A stretch of 64,000 nucleotides of DNA, from positions 27,921,493-27,985,492 of the forward strand of contig OY821793.1 in the NCBI GenBank assembly GCA_963682175.1. The letters run 5' to 3'. Numbering within the stretch: the stretch's first letter is position 1; each line of letters starts with the position of its first letter. The position numbers and the translations under genes are program-made. This DNA is from Triglochin maritima (taxonomy: Eukaryota; Streptophyta; Magnoliopsida; Alismatales; Juncaginaceae). The notes beneath the pieces were generated by a model. The model saw only the letters and a program-made list of their open reading frames with translations. It made no database searches and had not been told where the DNA came from. Positions 33,730 to 47,118 of this stretch are shown here, piece by piece.

Positions 33730-35551
33730 GAGGCGCACCCATCTCGGAGTGATTTGGCGGTCGGGCGATGGACACTAGCCTAGTGTTGTCATAGTTGGCA
33801 TGTCAGCGCCACGTTAGGGCCTAGTGTGTGCTCGCGGCAGTGGCCTGCGACATTCGCTTCGAAAACACGTTTGGAAGTGAAAGCGCACTTGTAGGTGAAA
33901 TGGAGGTTTCTCGTGGGCAAAGACCAAGGTGCCTGTGGACGTTGCTCTTCGACGTGCTCGGTTGCCCAAGGTTGTTGCCTTCCCGTGCACTTCCCAACGC
34001 GTCCGGAAGGGAATGGGGGTTTCTCGTGGGGAAAGTTCTTTGGGACGTTGCTCGTGCCCATGCTTGGGTTCCCACGGTTGTTGCCTACCCCATTCGCTTC
34101 CAAAACGCGTTTGGAAGTCCATGGGTGTTGCCTGCGGGAAAAGTGGAAGCTGCCGCATCGTTTGTCCGAAGCAATGGCCTGAGTGGACCTTAGGTGAGCC
34201 TTAGTCTATATTTGGGCGCCCGAGCACATAGTGAGGAGGAGTGGATGGGTAACTCCTCTTAGAATGCCCGATTTAGATGTATGTAGGGGGAGGCGCGATG
34301 AGATGAAGAATGCTGATGATGTGGGGGCGTGGCTGGTAGGGAGCTACGTATTCTTGGAGGAGGCGCGACCCCGAATACTTGGGCGTTTGCTCTGAAATTT
34401 TAGGGACCGATAGAGGGATGAAATTTCTACGTAATACATGTTAGAACGCTCGATTTGGAGGTCGGATGCTCGAGGCGCAGCCGATTTGGTGTTGTGCTGC
34501 AGGGTGGCGACGGAGTGGCCTTTGGCCAGCTCCACGCGTGGCATGTGGCCAGCCCCACACCTAGTTTCTAAGTGGTCTTTAGGCGGCCGAACCACGGTTT
34601 ATGGAACTTAGGACCCCACATATCCATCCGCGTTACCTACGAGGCACACCCATCTCGGAGTGATTTGGCGGTCGGGCGATGGACACTAGCCTAGTGTTGT
34701 CATAGTTGGCATGTCAGCGCCACGCTAGGGCCTAGTTTGTTTTCGCGGCAGTGGCCTGCGACATTCGCTTCGAAAACACGTTTGGAAGTGAAAGCGCACT
34801 TGTAGGTGAAATGGAGGTTGCTCGTGGGCAAAGACCAAGGTGCCTGTGGACGTTGCTCTTCGACGTGCTCGGTTGCCCAAGGTTGTTGCCTTCCCGTTCA
34901 CTTCCGAACGCGTCCGGAAGGGAATGGGGGTTTCTCGTGGGGAAAGTTCTTTGGGACGTTGCTCGTGCCCATGCTTGGGTTCCCACGGTTGTTGCCTACC
35001 CCATTCGCTTCCAAAACGCGTTTGGAAGTCCATGGGTGTTGCCCGCGGGCAAAGTGGAAGCTGCCGCATCGTTTGTCCGAAGCAATGGCCTGAGCAGACC
35101 TTAGGTTAGCCTTAGTCTATATTTGGGCACCCGAGCACATAGTGAGGAGGAGTGGATGGGTAACTCCTCTTAGAATGCCTGATTTAGATGTATGTAGGGC
35201 GAGGCGCGATGAGATGAAGAATGCTGATGATGTGGGGGCGTGGCTGGTAGGGAGCTACGTATTCTTGGACGAGGCGCGACCCCGAATACTTGGGCGTTTT
35301 CTCTGAAATTTTAGGGGCAGATAGAGGGATGAATTGTCTACGTAATGCAAGTTAGAACGCTCGATTTGGAGGTCGGATACTCGAGGCGCAGCCGATTTGG
35401 TGTTGGCCTGCAGGGTGGCGACGGAGTGGCCTTTGGCCAGCTCCACGCGTGGCATGTGGCCAGCCCCACACCTAGTTTCTAAGTGGTCTTTAGGCGGCTG
35501 AACCACGGTTTATGGAACTTAGGACCCCACATATCCATCCGCGTTATCTAC
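33730..35551 (+). repeat. B/C transition monomers M38-M39
   Basis: M38 keeps the B states CACTTCCCAACGCG and GAGGTTTCTCG but already has the C states CACGTTAGGG and GCGACATTCGCTTCGAAAAC. M39 has CTTCCGAACG and CCTAGTTTGT, with a private TTTTCGCGG near 34740. Both share CGTATTCTTGGA in the variable region with, at most, M40's neighbour. The block edge is therefore mosaic rather than a clean joint. Confidence 0.65.
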
Positions 35552-38500
35552 GAGGCGCACCCATCTCGGAGTGATTTGGCGGTCGGGCGATGGACACTAG
35601 CCTAGTGTTGTCATAGTTGGCATGTCAGCGCCACGTTAGGGCCTAGTTTGTGCTCGCGGCAGAGGCCTGCGACATTCGCTTCGAAAAGACGTTTGGAAGT
35701 GAAAGCGCACTTGTAGGTGAAATGGAGGTTGCTCGTGGGCAAAGACCAAGGTGCCTGTGGACGTTGCTCTTCGACGTGCTCGGTTGCCCAAGGTTGTTGC
35801 CTTCCCGTTCACTTCCGAACGCGTCCGGAAGGGAATGGGGGTTTCTCGTGGGGAAAGTTCTTTGGGACGTTGCTCGTGCCCATGCTTGGGTTCCCACGGT
35901 TGTTGCCTACCCCATTTGCTTCCAAAACGCGTTTGGAAGTCCATGGGTGTTGCCCGCGGGCAAAGTGGAAGCTGCCGCATCGTTTGTCCCAAGCAATGGC
36001 CTGAGTGGACCTTAGGTGAGGCTTAGTCTATATTTGGGCACCCGAGCACATAGTGAGGAGGAGTGGATGGGTAACTCCTCTTAGAATGCCCGATTTAGAT
36101 GTATGTAGGGCGAGGTGCGATGAGATGAAGAATGCTGATGATGTGGGGGCGTGGCAGGTAGGGAGCTACGTCTTCTTGGACGAGGCGCGACCCCGAATAC
36201 TTGGGCGTTTTCTCTGAAATTTTAGGGGCAGATAGAGGGATGAATTGTCTACGTAATGCAAGTTAGAACGCTCAATTTGGAGGTCGGATGCTCGAGGCGC
36301 AGCCGATTTGGTGTTGTCCTGCAGGGTGGCGACGGAGTGGCCTTTGGCCAGCTCCACGCGTGGCATGTGGCCAGCCCCACACCTAGTTTCTAAGTGGTCT
36401 TTAGGCGGCCCAACCATGGTTTATGGAACTTAGGACCCCACATATCCATCCGCGTTATCTACGAGGCGCACCCATCTCGGAGTGATTTGGCGGTCGGGCG
36501 ATGGGCACTAGCCTAGTGTTGTCATAGTTGGCATTTCAGCGCCACGCTAGGGCCTAGTGTGTGCTCGCGGCAGTGGCCTGCGGCATTCGCTTCCAAAACA
36601 CGTTTCGAAGTGAAAGCGCACTTGTAGGTGAAATGGAGGTTGCTCGTGGGCAAAGACCGTAGTGCCTGTGGACGTTGCTCTTCGACGTGCTCGGTTGCCC
36701 AAGGTTGTTGCCTTCCCGTTCACTTCCGAACGCGTCCGAAAGGGAATGGGGGTTTCTCGTGGGGAAAGTTCTTTGGGACGTTGCTCGTGCCCATGCTTGG
36801 GTTTCCACGGTTGTTGCCTACCCCATTCGCTTCCAAAACGCGTTTGGAAGTCCATGGGTGTTGCCCGCGGGCAAAGTGGAAGCTGCCGCATCGTTTGTCC
36901 CAAGCAATGGCCTGAGTGGACCTTAGGTGAGGCTTAGTCTATATTTGGGCACCCGAGCACATAGTGAGGAGGAGTGGATGGGTAACTCCTCTTAGAATGC
37001 CCGATTTAGATGTATGTAGGGCGAGGCGCGATGAGATGAAGAATGCTGATGATGTGGGGGCGTGGCAGGTAGGGAGCTACGTCTTCTTGGAGGAGGCGCG
37101 ACCCCGAATACTTGGGAGTTTTCTCTGAAATTTTAGGGTCAGATAGAGGGATGAATTGTCTACGTAATGCAAGTTAGAACGCTCGATTTGGAGGTCGGAT
37201 GCTCGAGGCGCAGCCGATTTGGTGTTGGCCTGCAGGGTGGCGACGGAGTGGCCTTTGGCCAGCTCCACGCGTGGCATGTGGCCAGCCCCACACCTAGTTT
37301 CTAAGTGGTCTTTAGGCGGCCCAACCACGGTTTATGGAACTTAGGACCCCACATATCCATCCGCGTTATCTACGAGGCGCACCCATCTCGGAGTGATTTG
37401 GCGGTCGGGCGATGGACACTAGCCTAGTGTTGTCATAGTTGGCATGTCAGCGCCACGTTAGGGCCTAGTTTGTGCTCGCGGGAGAGGCCTGCGACATTCG
37501 CTTCGAAAAGACGTTTGGAAGTGAAAGCGCACTTGTAGGTGAAATGGAGGTTGCTCGTGGGCAAAGACCAAGGTGCCTGTGGACGTTGCTCTTCGACGTG
37601 CTCGGTTGCCCAAGGTTGTTGCCTTCCCGTTCACTTCCGAACGCGTCCGGAAGGGAATGGGGGTTTCTCGTGGGGAAAGTTCTTTGGGACGTTGCTCGTG
37701 CCCATGCTTGGGTTCCCACGGTTGTTGCCTACCCCATTTGCTTCCAAAACGCGTTTGGAAGTCCATGGGTGTTGCCCGCGGGCAAAGTGGAAGCTGCCGC
37801 ATCGTTTGTCCCAAGCAATGGCCTGAGTGGACCTTAGGTGAGGCTTAGTCTATATTTGGGCACCCGAGCACATAGTGAGGAGGAGTGGATGGGTAACTCC
37901 TCTTAGAATGCCCGATTTAGATGTATGTAGGGCGAGGTGCGATGAGATGAAGAATGCTGATGATGTGGGGGCGTGGCAGGTAGGGAGCTACGTCTTCTTG
38001 GAGGAGGCGCGACCCCGAATACTTGGGCGTTTTCTCTGAAATTTTAGGGGCAGATAGAGGGATGAATTGTCTACGTAATGCAAGTTAGAACGCTCGATTT
38101 GGAGGTCGGATGCTCGAGGCGAAGCCGATTTGGTGTTGTCCTGCAGGGTGGCGACGGAGTGGCCTTTGGCCAGCTCCACGCGTGGCATGTGGCAAGCCCC
38201 ACACCTAGTTTCTAAGTGGTCTTTAGGCGGCCGAACCACGGTTTATGGAACTTAGGACCCCACATATCCATCCGCGTTATCTACGAGGCGCACCCATCTC
38301 GGAGTGATTTGGCGGTCGGGCGATGGACACTAGCCTAGTGTTGTCATAGTTGGCATTTCAGCGCCACGCTAGGGCCTAGTTTGTGCTCGCGGCAGTGGCC
38401 TGCGGCATTCGCTTCGAAAAGACGTTTGGAAGTGAAAGCGCACTTGTAGGTGAAATGGAGGTTGCTCGTGGGCAAAGACCGTAGTGCCTGTGGACGTTGC

Positions 38501-40106
38501 TCTTCGACGTGCTCGGTTGCCCAAGGTTGTTGCCTTCCCGTGCACTTCCCAATGCGTCCGAAAGGGAATGGGGGTTTCTCGTGGGGAAAGTTCTTTGGGA
38601 CGTTGCTCGTGCCCATGCTTGGGTTTCCACGGTTGTTGCCTACCCCATTCGCTTCCAAAACGCGTTTGGAAGTCCATGGGTCTTGCCCGCGGGCAAAGTG
38701 GAAGCTGCCGCATCGTTTGTCCCAAGCAATGGCCTGAGTGGACCTTAGGTGAGCCTTAGTCTATATTTGGGCACCTGAGCACATAGTGAGGAGGAGTGGA
38801 TGGGTAACTCCTCTTAGAATGCCCGATTTAGATGTATGTAGGGCGAGGCGCGATGAGATGAAGAATGCTGATGATGTGGGGGCGTGGCAGGTAGGGAGCT
38901 ACGTCTTCTTGGAGGAGGCGCGACCCCGAATACTTGGGAGTTTTCTCTGAAATTTTAGGGGCAGATAGAGGGATGAATTGTCTACGTAATGCAAGTTAGA
39001 ACGCTCGATTTGGAGGTCGGATGCTCGAGGCGCAGCCGATTTGGTGTTGGCCTGCAGGGTGGCGACGGAGTGGCCTTTGGCCAGCTCCACGCGTGGCATG
39101 TGGCCAGCCCCACACCTAGTTTCTAAGTGGTCTTTAGGCGGCCCAACCACGGTTTATGGAACTTAGGACCCCACATATCCATCCGCGTTATCTACGAGGC
39201 GCACCCATCTCGGAGTGATTTGGCGGTCGGGCGATGGACACTAGCCTAGTGTTGTCATAGTTGGCATGTCAGCGCCACGTTAGGGCCTAGTTTGTGCTCG
39301 CGGCAGAGGCCTGCGACATTCGCTTCCAAAACACGTTTGGAAGTGAAAGCGCACTTGTAGGTGAAATGGAGGTTGCTCGTGGGCAAAGACCAAGGTGCCT
39401 GTGGACGTTGCTCTTCGACGTGCTCGGTTGCCCAAGGTTGTTGCCTTCCCGTTCACTTCCGAACGCGTCCGGAAGGGAATGGGGGTTTCTCGTGGGGAAA
39501 GTTCTTTGGGACGTTGCTCGTGCCGATGCTTGGGTTCCCACGGTTGTTGCCTACCCCATTTGCTTCCAAAACGCGTTTGGAAGTCCATGGGTGTTGCCCG
39601 CGGGCAAAGTGGAAGCTGCCGCATCGTTTGTCCCAAGCAATGGCCTGAGTGGACCTTAGGTGAGCCTTAGTCTATATTTGGGCACCCGAGCACATAGTGA
39701 GGAGGAGTGGATGGGTAACTCCTCTTAGAATGCCCGATTTAGATGTATGTAGGGCGAGGCGCGATGAGATGAAGAATGCTGATGATGTGGGGGCGTGGCT
39801 GGTAGGGAGCTACGTCTTCTTGGAGGAGGCGCGACCCCGAATACTTGGGCGTTTTCTCTGAAATTTTAGGGGCAGATAGAGGGATGAATTGTCTACGTAA
39901 TGCAAGTTAGAACTCTCGATTTGGAGGTCGGATGCTCGAGGCGCAGCCGATTTGGTGTTGGCCTGCAGGGTGGCGACGGAGTGGCCTTTGGCCAGCTCCA
40001 CGCGTGGCATGTGGCCAGCCCCACACGTAGTTTCTAAGTGGTCTTTAGGCGGCCCAACCACGGTTTATGGAACTTAGGACCCCACATATCCATCCGCGTT
40101 ATCTAC
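35552..40106 (+). repeat. Subfamily C, first part (M40-M44), with a 2-mer period
   Basis: M40 and M42 share AGAGGCCTGCGACATTCG and AAAAGACG. M41 and M43 share GACCGTAGTGCC, GGCATTTCAGC and CGTCCGAAAGGG. The spacing is 1822 bp. M44 resembles M40 at AGAGGCCTGCGACATTCG but has AAAACACG. The general C states CACGTTAGGGCC, CCTAGTTTGTGC and GCGTTTTCTCTG or GAGTTTTCTCTG are established here. Confidence 0.7.
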
Positions 40107-43100
40107 GAGGCGAACCCATCTCGGAGTGATTTGGCGGTCGGGCGATTGACACTAGCCTAGTGTTGTCATAGTTGGCATGTCAGCGCCACGTTAGGGCCTA
40201 GTTTGTGCTCGCGGCAGTGGCCTGCGACATTCGCTTCGAAAACACGTTTGGAAGTGAAAGCGCACTTGTAGGTGAAATGGAGGTTGCTCGTGGGCAAAGA
40301 CCAAGGTGCCTGTGGACGTTGCTCTTCGAAGTGCTCGGTTGCCCAAGGTTGTTGCCTTCCCGTTCACTTCCGAACGCGTCCGGAAGGGAATGGGGGTTTC
40401 TCGTGGGGAAAGTTCTTTGGGACGTTGCTCGTGCCCATGCTTGGGTTCCCACGGTTGTTGCCTACCCCATTTGCTTCCAAAACGCGTTTGGAAGTCCATG
40501 GGTGTTGCCCGCGGGCAAAGTGGAAGCTGCCGCATCGTTTGTCCCAAGCAATGGCCTGAGTGGACCTTAGGTGAGCCTTAGTCTATATTTGGGCACCCGA
40601 GCACATAGTGAGGAGGAGTGGATGGGTAACTCCTCTTAGAATGCCCGATTTAGATGTATGTAGGGCGAGGCGCGATGAGATGAAGAATGCTGATGATGTG
40701 GGGGCGTGGCTGGTAGGGAGCTACGTCTTCTTGGAGGAGGCGCGACCCCGAATACATGGGCGTTTTCTCTGAAATTTTAGGGGCAGATAGAGGGATGCAT
40801 TGTCTACGTAATGCAAGTTAGAACGCTCGATTTGGAGGTCGGATGCTCGAGGCGCAGCCGATTTGGTGTTGGCCTGCAGGGTGGCGACGGAGTGGCCTTT
40901 GGCCAGCTCCACGCGTGGCATGTGGCCAGCCCCACACCTAGTTTCTAAGTGGTCTTTAGGCGGCCCAACCACGGTTTATGGAACTTAGGACCCCACATAT
41001 CCATCCGCGTTATCTACGAGGTGCACCCATCTCGGAGTGATTTGGCGGTCGGGCGATGGACACTAGCCTAGTGTTGTCATAGTTGGCATGTCAGCGCCAC
41101 GTTAGGGCCTAGTTTGTGCTCGCGGCAGTGGCCTGCGACATTCGCTTCGAAAACACGTTTGGAAGTGAAAGCGCACTTGTAGGTGAAATGGAGGTTGCTC
41201 GTGGGCAAAGACCAAGGTGCCTGTGGACGTTGCTCTTCGACGTGCTCGGTTGCCCAAGGTTGTTGCCTTCCCGTGCACTTCCGAACGCGTCCGGAAGGGA
41301 ATGGGGGTTTCTCGTGGGGAAAGTTCTTTGGGACGTTGCTCGTGCCCATGTTTGGGTTCCCACGGTTGTTGCCTACCCCATTTGCTTCCAAAACGCGTTT
41401 GGAAGTCCATGGGTGTTGCCCGCGGGCAATGTGGAAGCTGCCGCATCGTTTGTCCCAAGCAATGGCCTGAGTGGACCTTAGGTGAGCCTTAGTCTATATT
41501 TGGGCACCCGAGCACATAGTGAGGAGGAGTGGATGGGTAACTCCTCTTAGAATGCCCGATTTAGATGTATGTAGGGCGAGGCGCGATGAGATGAAGAATG
41601 CTGATGATGTGGGGGCGTGGCTGGTAGGGAGCTACGTCTTCTTGGAGGAGGCGCGACCCCGAATACTTGGGCGTTTTCTCTGAAATTTTAGGGTCAGATA
41701 GAGGGATGCATTGTCTACGTAATGCAAGTTAGAACGCTCGATTTGGAGGTCGGATGCTCGAGGCGCAGCCGATTTGGTGTTGGCCTGCAGGGTGGCGACG
41801 GAGTGGCCTTTGGCCAGCTCCACGCGTGGCATGTGGCCAGCCCCACACCTAGTTTCTAAGTGGTCTTTAGGCGGCCCAACCACGGTTTATGGAACTTAGG
41901 ACCCCACATATCCATCCGCGTTATCTACGAGGCGCACCCATCTCGGAGTGATTTGGCGGTCGGGCGATGGACACTAGCCTAGTGTTGTCATAGTTGGCAT
42001 GTCAGCGCCACGTTAGGGCCTAGTTTGTGCTCGCGGCAGTGGCCTGCGACATTCGCTTCCAAAACACGTTTGGAAGTGAAAGCGCACTTGTAGGTGAAAT
42101 GGAGGTTGCTCGTGGGCAAAGACCAAGGTGCCTGTGGACGTTGCTCTTCGACGTGCTCGGTTGCCCAAGGTTGTTGCCTTCCCGTGCACTTCCGAACGCG
42201 TCCGGAAGGGAATGGGGGTTTCTCGTGGGGAAAGTTCTTTGGGACGTTGCTCGTGCCCATGTTTGGGTTCCCACGGTTGTTGCCTACCCCATTTGCTTCC
42301 AAAACGCGTTTGGAAGTCCATGGGTGTTGCCCGCGGGCAATGTGGAAGCTGCCGCATCGTTTGTCCCAAGCAATGGCCTGAGTGGACCTTAGGTGAGCCT
42401 TAGTCTATATTTGGGCACCCGAGCACATAGTGAGGAGGAGTGGATGGGTAACTCCTCTTAGAATGCCCGATTTAGATGTATGTAGGGCGAGGCGCGATGA
42501 GATGAAGAATGCTGATGATGTGGGGGCGTGGCTGGTAGGGAGCTACGTCTTCTTGGAGGAGGCGCGACCCCGAATACTTGGGCGTTTTCTCTGACATTTT
42601 AGGGGCAGATAGAGGGATGAATTGTCTACGTAATACAAGTTAGAACGCTCGATTTGGAGGTCGGATGCTCGAGGCGCAGCCGATTTGGTGTTGGCCTGCA
42701 GGGTGGCGACGGAGTGGCCTTTGGCCAGCTCCACGCGTGGCATGTGGCCAGCCCCACACCTAGTTTCTAAGTGGTCTTTAGGCGGCCCAACCACGGTTTA
42801 TGGAACTTAGGACCCCACATATCCATCCGCGTTATCTACGAGGCGAACCCATCTCGGAGTGATTTGGCGGTCGGGCGATGGACACTAGCCTAGTGTTGTC
42901 ATAGTTGGCATGTCAGCGCCACGTTAGGGCCTAGTTTGTGCTCGCGGCAGTGGCCTGCGACATTCGCTTCGAAAACACGTTTGGAAGTGAAAGCGCACTT
43001 GTAGGTGAAATGGAGGTTGCTCGTGGGCAAAGACCAAGGTGCCTGTGAACGTTGCTCTTCGAAGTGCTCGGTTGCCCAAGGTTGTTGCCTTCCCGTGCAC

Positions 43101-44387
43101 TTCCGAACGCGTCCGGACGGGAATGGGGGTTTCTCGTGGGGAAAGTTCTTTGGGACGTTGCTCGTGCCCATGCTTGGGTTCCCACGGTTGTTGCCTACCC
43201 CATTTGCTTCCAAAACGCGTTTGGAAGTCCATGGGTGTTGCCCGCGGGCAAAGTGGAAGCTGCCGCATCGTTTGTCCCAAGCAATGGCCTGAGTGGACCT
43301 TAGGTGAGCCTTAGTCTATATTTGGGCACCCGAGCACATAGTGAGGAGGAGTGGATGGGTAACTCCTCTTAGAATGCCCGATTTAGATGTATGTAGGGCG
43401 AGGCGCGATGAGATGAAGAATGCTGATGATGTGGGGGCGTGGCTGGTAGGGAGCTACGTCTTCTTGGAGGAGGCGCGACCCCGAATACTTGGGCGTTTTC
43501 TCTGAAATTTTAGGGGCAGATAGAGGGATGAATTGTCTACGTAATGCAAGTTAGAACGCTCGATTTGGAGGTCGGATGCTCGAGGCGCAGCCGATTTGGT
43601 GTTGGCCTGCAGGGTGGCGACGGAGTGGCCTTTGGCCAGCTCCACGCGTGGCATGTGGCCAGCCCCACACCTAGTTTCTAAGTGGTCTTTAGGCGGCCCA
43701 ACCACGGTTTATGGAACTTAGGACCCCACATATCCATCCGCGTTATCTACGAGGCGCACCCATCTCGGAGTGATTTGGCGGTCGGGCGATGGACACTAGC
43801 CTAGTGTTGTCATAGTTGGCATGTCAGCGCCACGTTAGGGCCTAGTTTGTGCTCGCGGCAGTGGCCTGCGACATTCGCTTCGAAAAGACGTTTGGAAGTG
43901 AAAGCGCACTTGTAGGTGAAATGGAGGTTGCTCGTGGGCAAAGACCAAGGTGCTTGTGGACGTTGCTCTTCGAAGTGCTCGGTTGCCCAAGGTTGTTGCC
44001 TTCCCGTGCACTTCCGAACGCGTCCGGAAGGGAATGGGGGTTTCTCGTGGGGAAAGTTCTTTGGGACGTTGCTCGTGCCCATGCTTGGGTTCCCACGGTT
44101 GTTGCCTACCCCATTTGCTTCCAAAACGCGTTTGGAAGTCCATGGGTGTTGCCCGCGGGCAAAGTGGAAGCTGCCGCATCGTTTGTCCCAAGCAATGGCC
44201 TGAGTGGACCTTAGGTGAGCCTTAGTCTATATTTGGGCACCCGAGCACATAGTGAGGAGGAGTGGATGGGTAACTCCTCTTAGAATGCCCGATTTAGATG
44301 TATGTAGGGCGAGGCGCGATGAGATGAAGAATGCTGATGATGTGGGGGCGTGGCTGGTAGGGAGCTACGTCTTCTTGGAGGAGGCGC

Positions 44388-47118
44388 GACCCCGAATACT
44401 TGGGCGTTTTCTCTGAAATTTTAGGGGCAGATAGAGGGATGAATTGTCTACGTAATGCAAGTTAGAACGCTCGATTTGGAGGTCGGATGCTCGAGGCGCA
44501 GCCGATTTGGTGTTGGCCTGCAGGGTGGCGACGGAGTGGCCTTTGGCCAGCTCCACGCGTGGCATGTGGCCAGCCCCACACCTAGTTTCTAAGTGGTCTT
44601 TAGGCGGCCCAACCACGGTTTATGGAACTTAGGACCCCACATATCCATCCGCGTTATCTACGAGGCGCACCCATCTCGGAGTGATTTGGCGGTCGGGCGA
44701 TGGACACTAGCCTAGTGTTGTCATAGTTGGCATGTCAGCGCCACGTTAGGGCCTAGTTTGTGCTCGCGGCAGTGGCCTGCGACATTCGCTTCGAAAAGAC
44801 GTTTGGAAGTGAAAGCGCACTTGTAGGTGAAATGGAGGTTGCTCGTGGGCAAAGACCAAGGTGCTTGTGGACGTTGCTCTTCGAAGTGCTCGGTTGCCCA
44901 AGGTTGTTGCCTTCCCGTGCACTTCCGAACGCGTCCGGAAGGGAATGGGGGTTTCTCGTGGGGAAAGTTCTTTGGGACGTTGCTCGTGCCCATGCTTGGG
45001 TTCCCACGGTTGTTGCCTACCCCATTTGCTTCCAAAACGCGTTTGGAAGTCCATGGGTGTTGCCCGCGGGCAAAGTGGAAGCTGCCGCATCGTTTGTCCA
45101 AAGCAATGGCCTGAGTGGACCTTAGGTGAGCCTTAGTCTATATTTGGGCACCCGAGCACATAGTGAGGAGGAGTGGATGGGTAACTCCTCTTAGAATGCC
45201 CGATTTAGATGTATGTAGGGCGAGGCGCGATGAGATGAAGAATGCTGATGATGTGGGGGCGTGGCTGGTAGGGAGCTACGTCTTCTTGGAGGAGGCGCGA
45301 CCCCGAATACTTGGGCGTTTTCTCTGAAATTTTAGGGGCAGATAGAGGGATGAATTGTCTACGTAATGCAAGTTAGAACGCTCGATTTGGAGGTCGGATG
45401 CTCGAGGCGCAGCCGATTTGGTGTTGGCCTGCAGGGTGGCGACGGAGTGGCCTTTGGCCAGCTCCACGCGTGGCATGTGGCCAGCCCCACACCTAGTTTC
45501 TAAGTGGTCTTTAGGCGGCCCAACCACGGTTTATGGAACTTAGGACCCCACATATCCATCCGCGTTATCTACGAGGCGCACCCATCTCGGAGTGATTTGG
45601 CGGTCGGGCGATGGACACTAGCCTAGTGTTGTCATAGTTGGCATGTCAGCGCCACGTTAGGGCCTAGTTTGTGCTCGCGGCAGTGGCCTGCGACATTCGC
45701 TTCGAAAAGACGTTTGGAAGTGAAAGCGCACTTGTAGGTGAAATGGAGGTTGCTCGTGGGCAAAGACCAAGGTGCCTGTGGACGTTGCTCTTCGACGTGC
45801 TCGGTTGCCCAAGGTTGTTGCCTTCCCGTGCACTTCCGAACGCGTCCGGAAGGGAATGGAGGTTTCTCGTGGGGAAAGTTCTTTGGGACGTTGCTCGTGC
45901 CCATGTTTGGGTTCCCACGGTTGTTGCCTACCCCATTTGCTTCCAAAACGCGTTTGGAAGTCCATGGGTGTTGCCCGCGGGCAATGTGGAAGCTGCCGCA
46001 TCGTTTGTCCCAAGCAATGGCCTGAGTGGACCTTAGGTGAGCCTTAGTCTATATTTGGGCACCCGAGCACATAGTGAGGAGGAGTGGATGGGTAACTCCT
46101 CTTAGAATGCCCGATTTAGATGTATGTAGGGCGAGGCGCGATGAGATGAAGAATGCTGATGATGTGGGGGCGTGGCTGGTAGGGAGCTACGTCTTCTTGG
46201 AGGAGGCGCGACCCCGAATACTTGGGCGTTTTCTCTGACATTTTAGGGGCAGATAGAGGGATGAATTGTCTACGTAATACAAGTTAGAACGCTCGATTTG
46301 GAGGTCGGATGCTCGAGGCGCAGCCGATTTGGTGTTGGCCTGCAGGGTGGCGACGGAGTGGCCTTTGGCCAGCTCCACGCGTGGCATGTGGCCAGCCCCA
46401 CACCTAGTTTCTAAGTGGTCTTTAGGCGGCCCAACCACGGTTTATGGAACTTAGGACCCCACATATCCATCCGCGTTATCTACGAGGCACCCATCTCGGA
46501 GTGATTTGGCGGTCGGGCGATGGACACTAGCCTAGTGTTGTCATAGTTGGCATGTCAGCGCCACGTTAGGGCCTAGTTTGTGCTCGCGGCAGTGGCCTGC
46601 GACATTCGCTTCGAAAACACGTTTGGAAGTGAAAGCGCACTTGTAGGTGAAATGGAGGTTGCTCGTGGGCAAAGACCAAGGTGCCTGTGGACGTTGCTCT
46701 TCGAAGTGCTCGGTTGCCCAAGGTTGTTGCCTTCCCGTGCACTTCCGAACGCGTCCGGAAGGGAATGGGGGTTTCTCGTGGGGAAAGTTCTTTGGGACGT
46801 TGCTCGTGCCCATGCTTGGGTTCCCACGGTTGTTGCCTACCCCATTTGCTTCCAAAACGCGTTTGGAAGTCCATGGGTGTTGCCCGCGGGCAAAGTGGAA
46901 GCTGCCGCATCGTTTGTCCCAAGCAATGGCCTGAGTGGACCTTAGGTGAGCCTTAGTCTATATTTGGGCACCCGAGCACATAGTGAGGAGGAGTGGATGG
47001 GTAACTCCTCTTAGAATGCCCGATTTAGATGTATGTAGGGCGAGGCGCGATGAGATGAAGAATGCTGATGATGTGGGGGCGTGGCTGGTAGGGAGCTACG
47101 TCTTCTTGGAGGAGGCGG
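44388..47118 (+). repeat. 3-mer higher-order repeat (2731 bp), copy 1
   Basis: Late M49 to late M52, order a, b, a with a 909-bp third member. Private states repeated 2731 bp later include GTTTGTCCAAAGC, GGAATGGAGGTTTC, TCTGACATTTTAG, the 2-bp deletion and GGAGGCGGGACC. Identity begins at 44388/47119 (44387 C versus 47118 G). I see no difference inside. Confidence 0.85.
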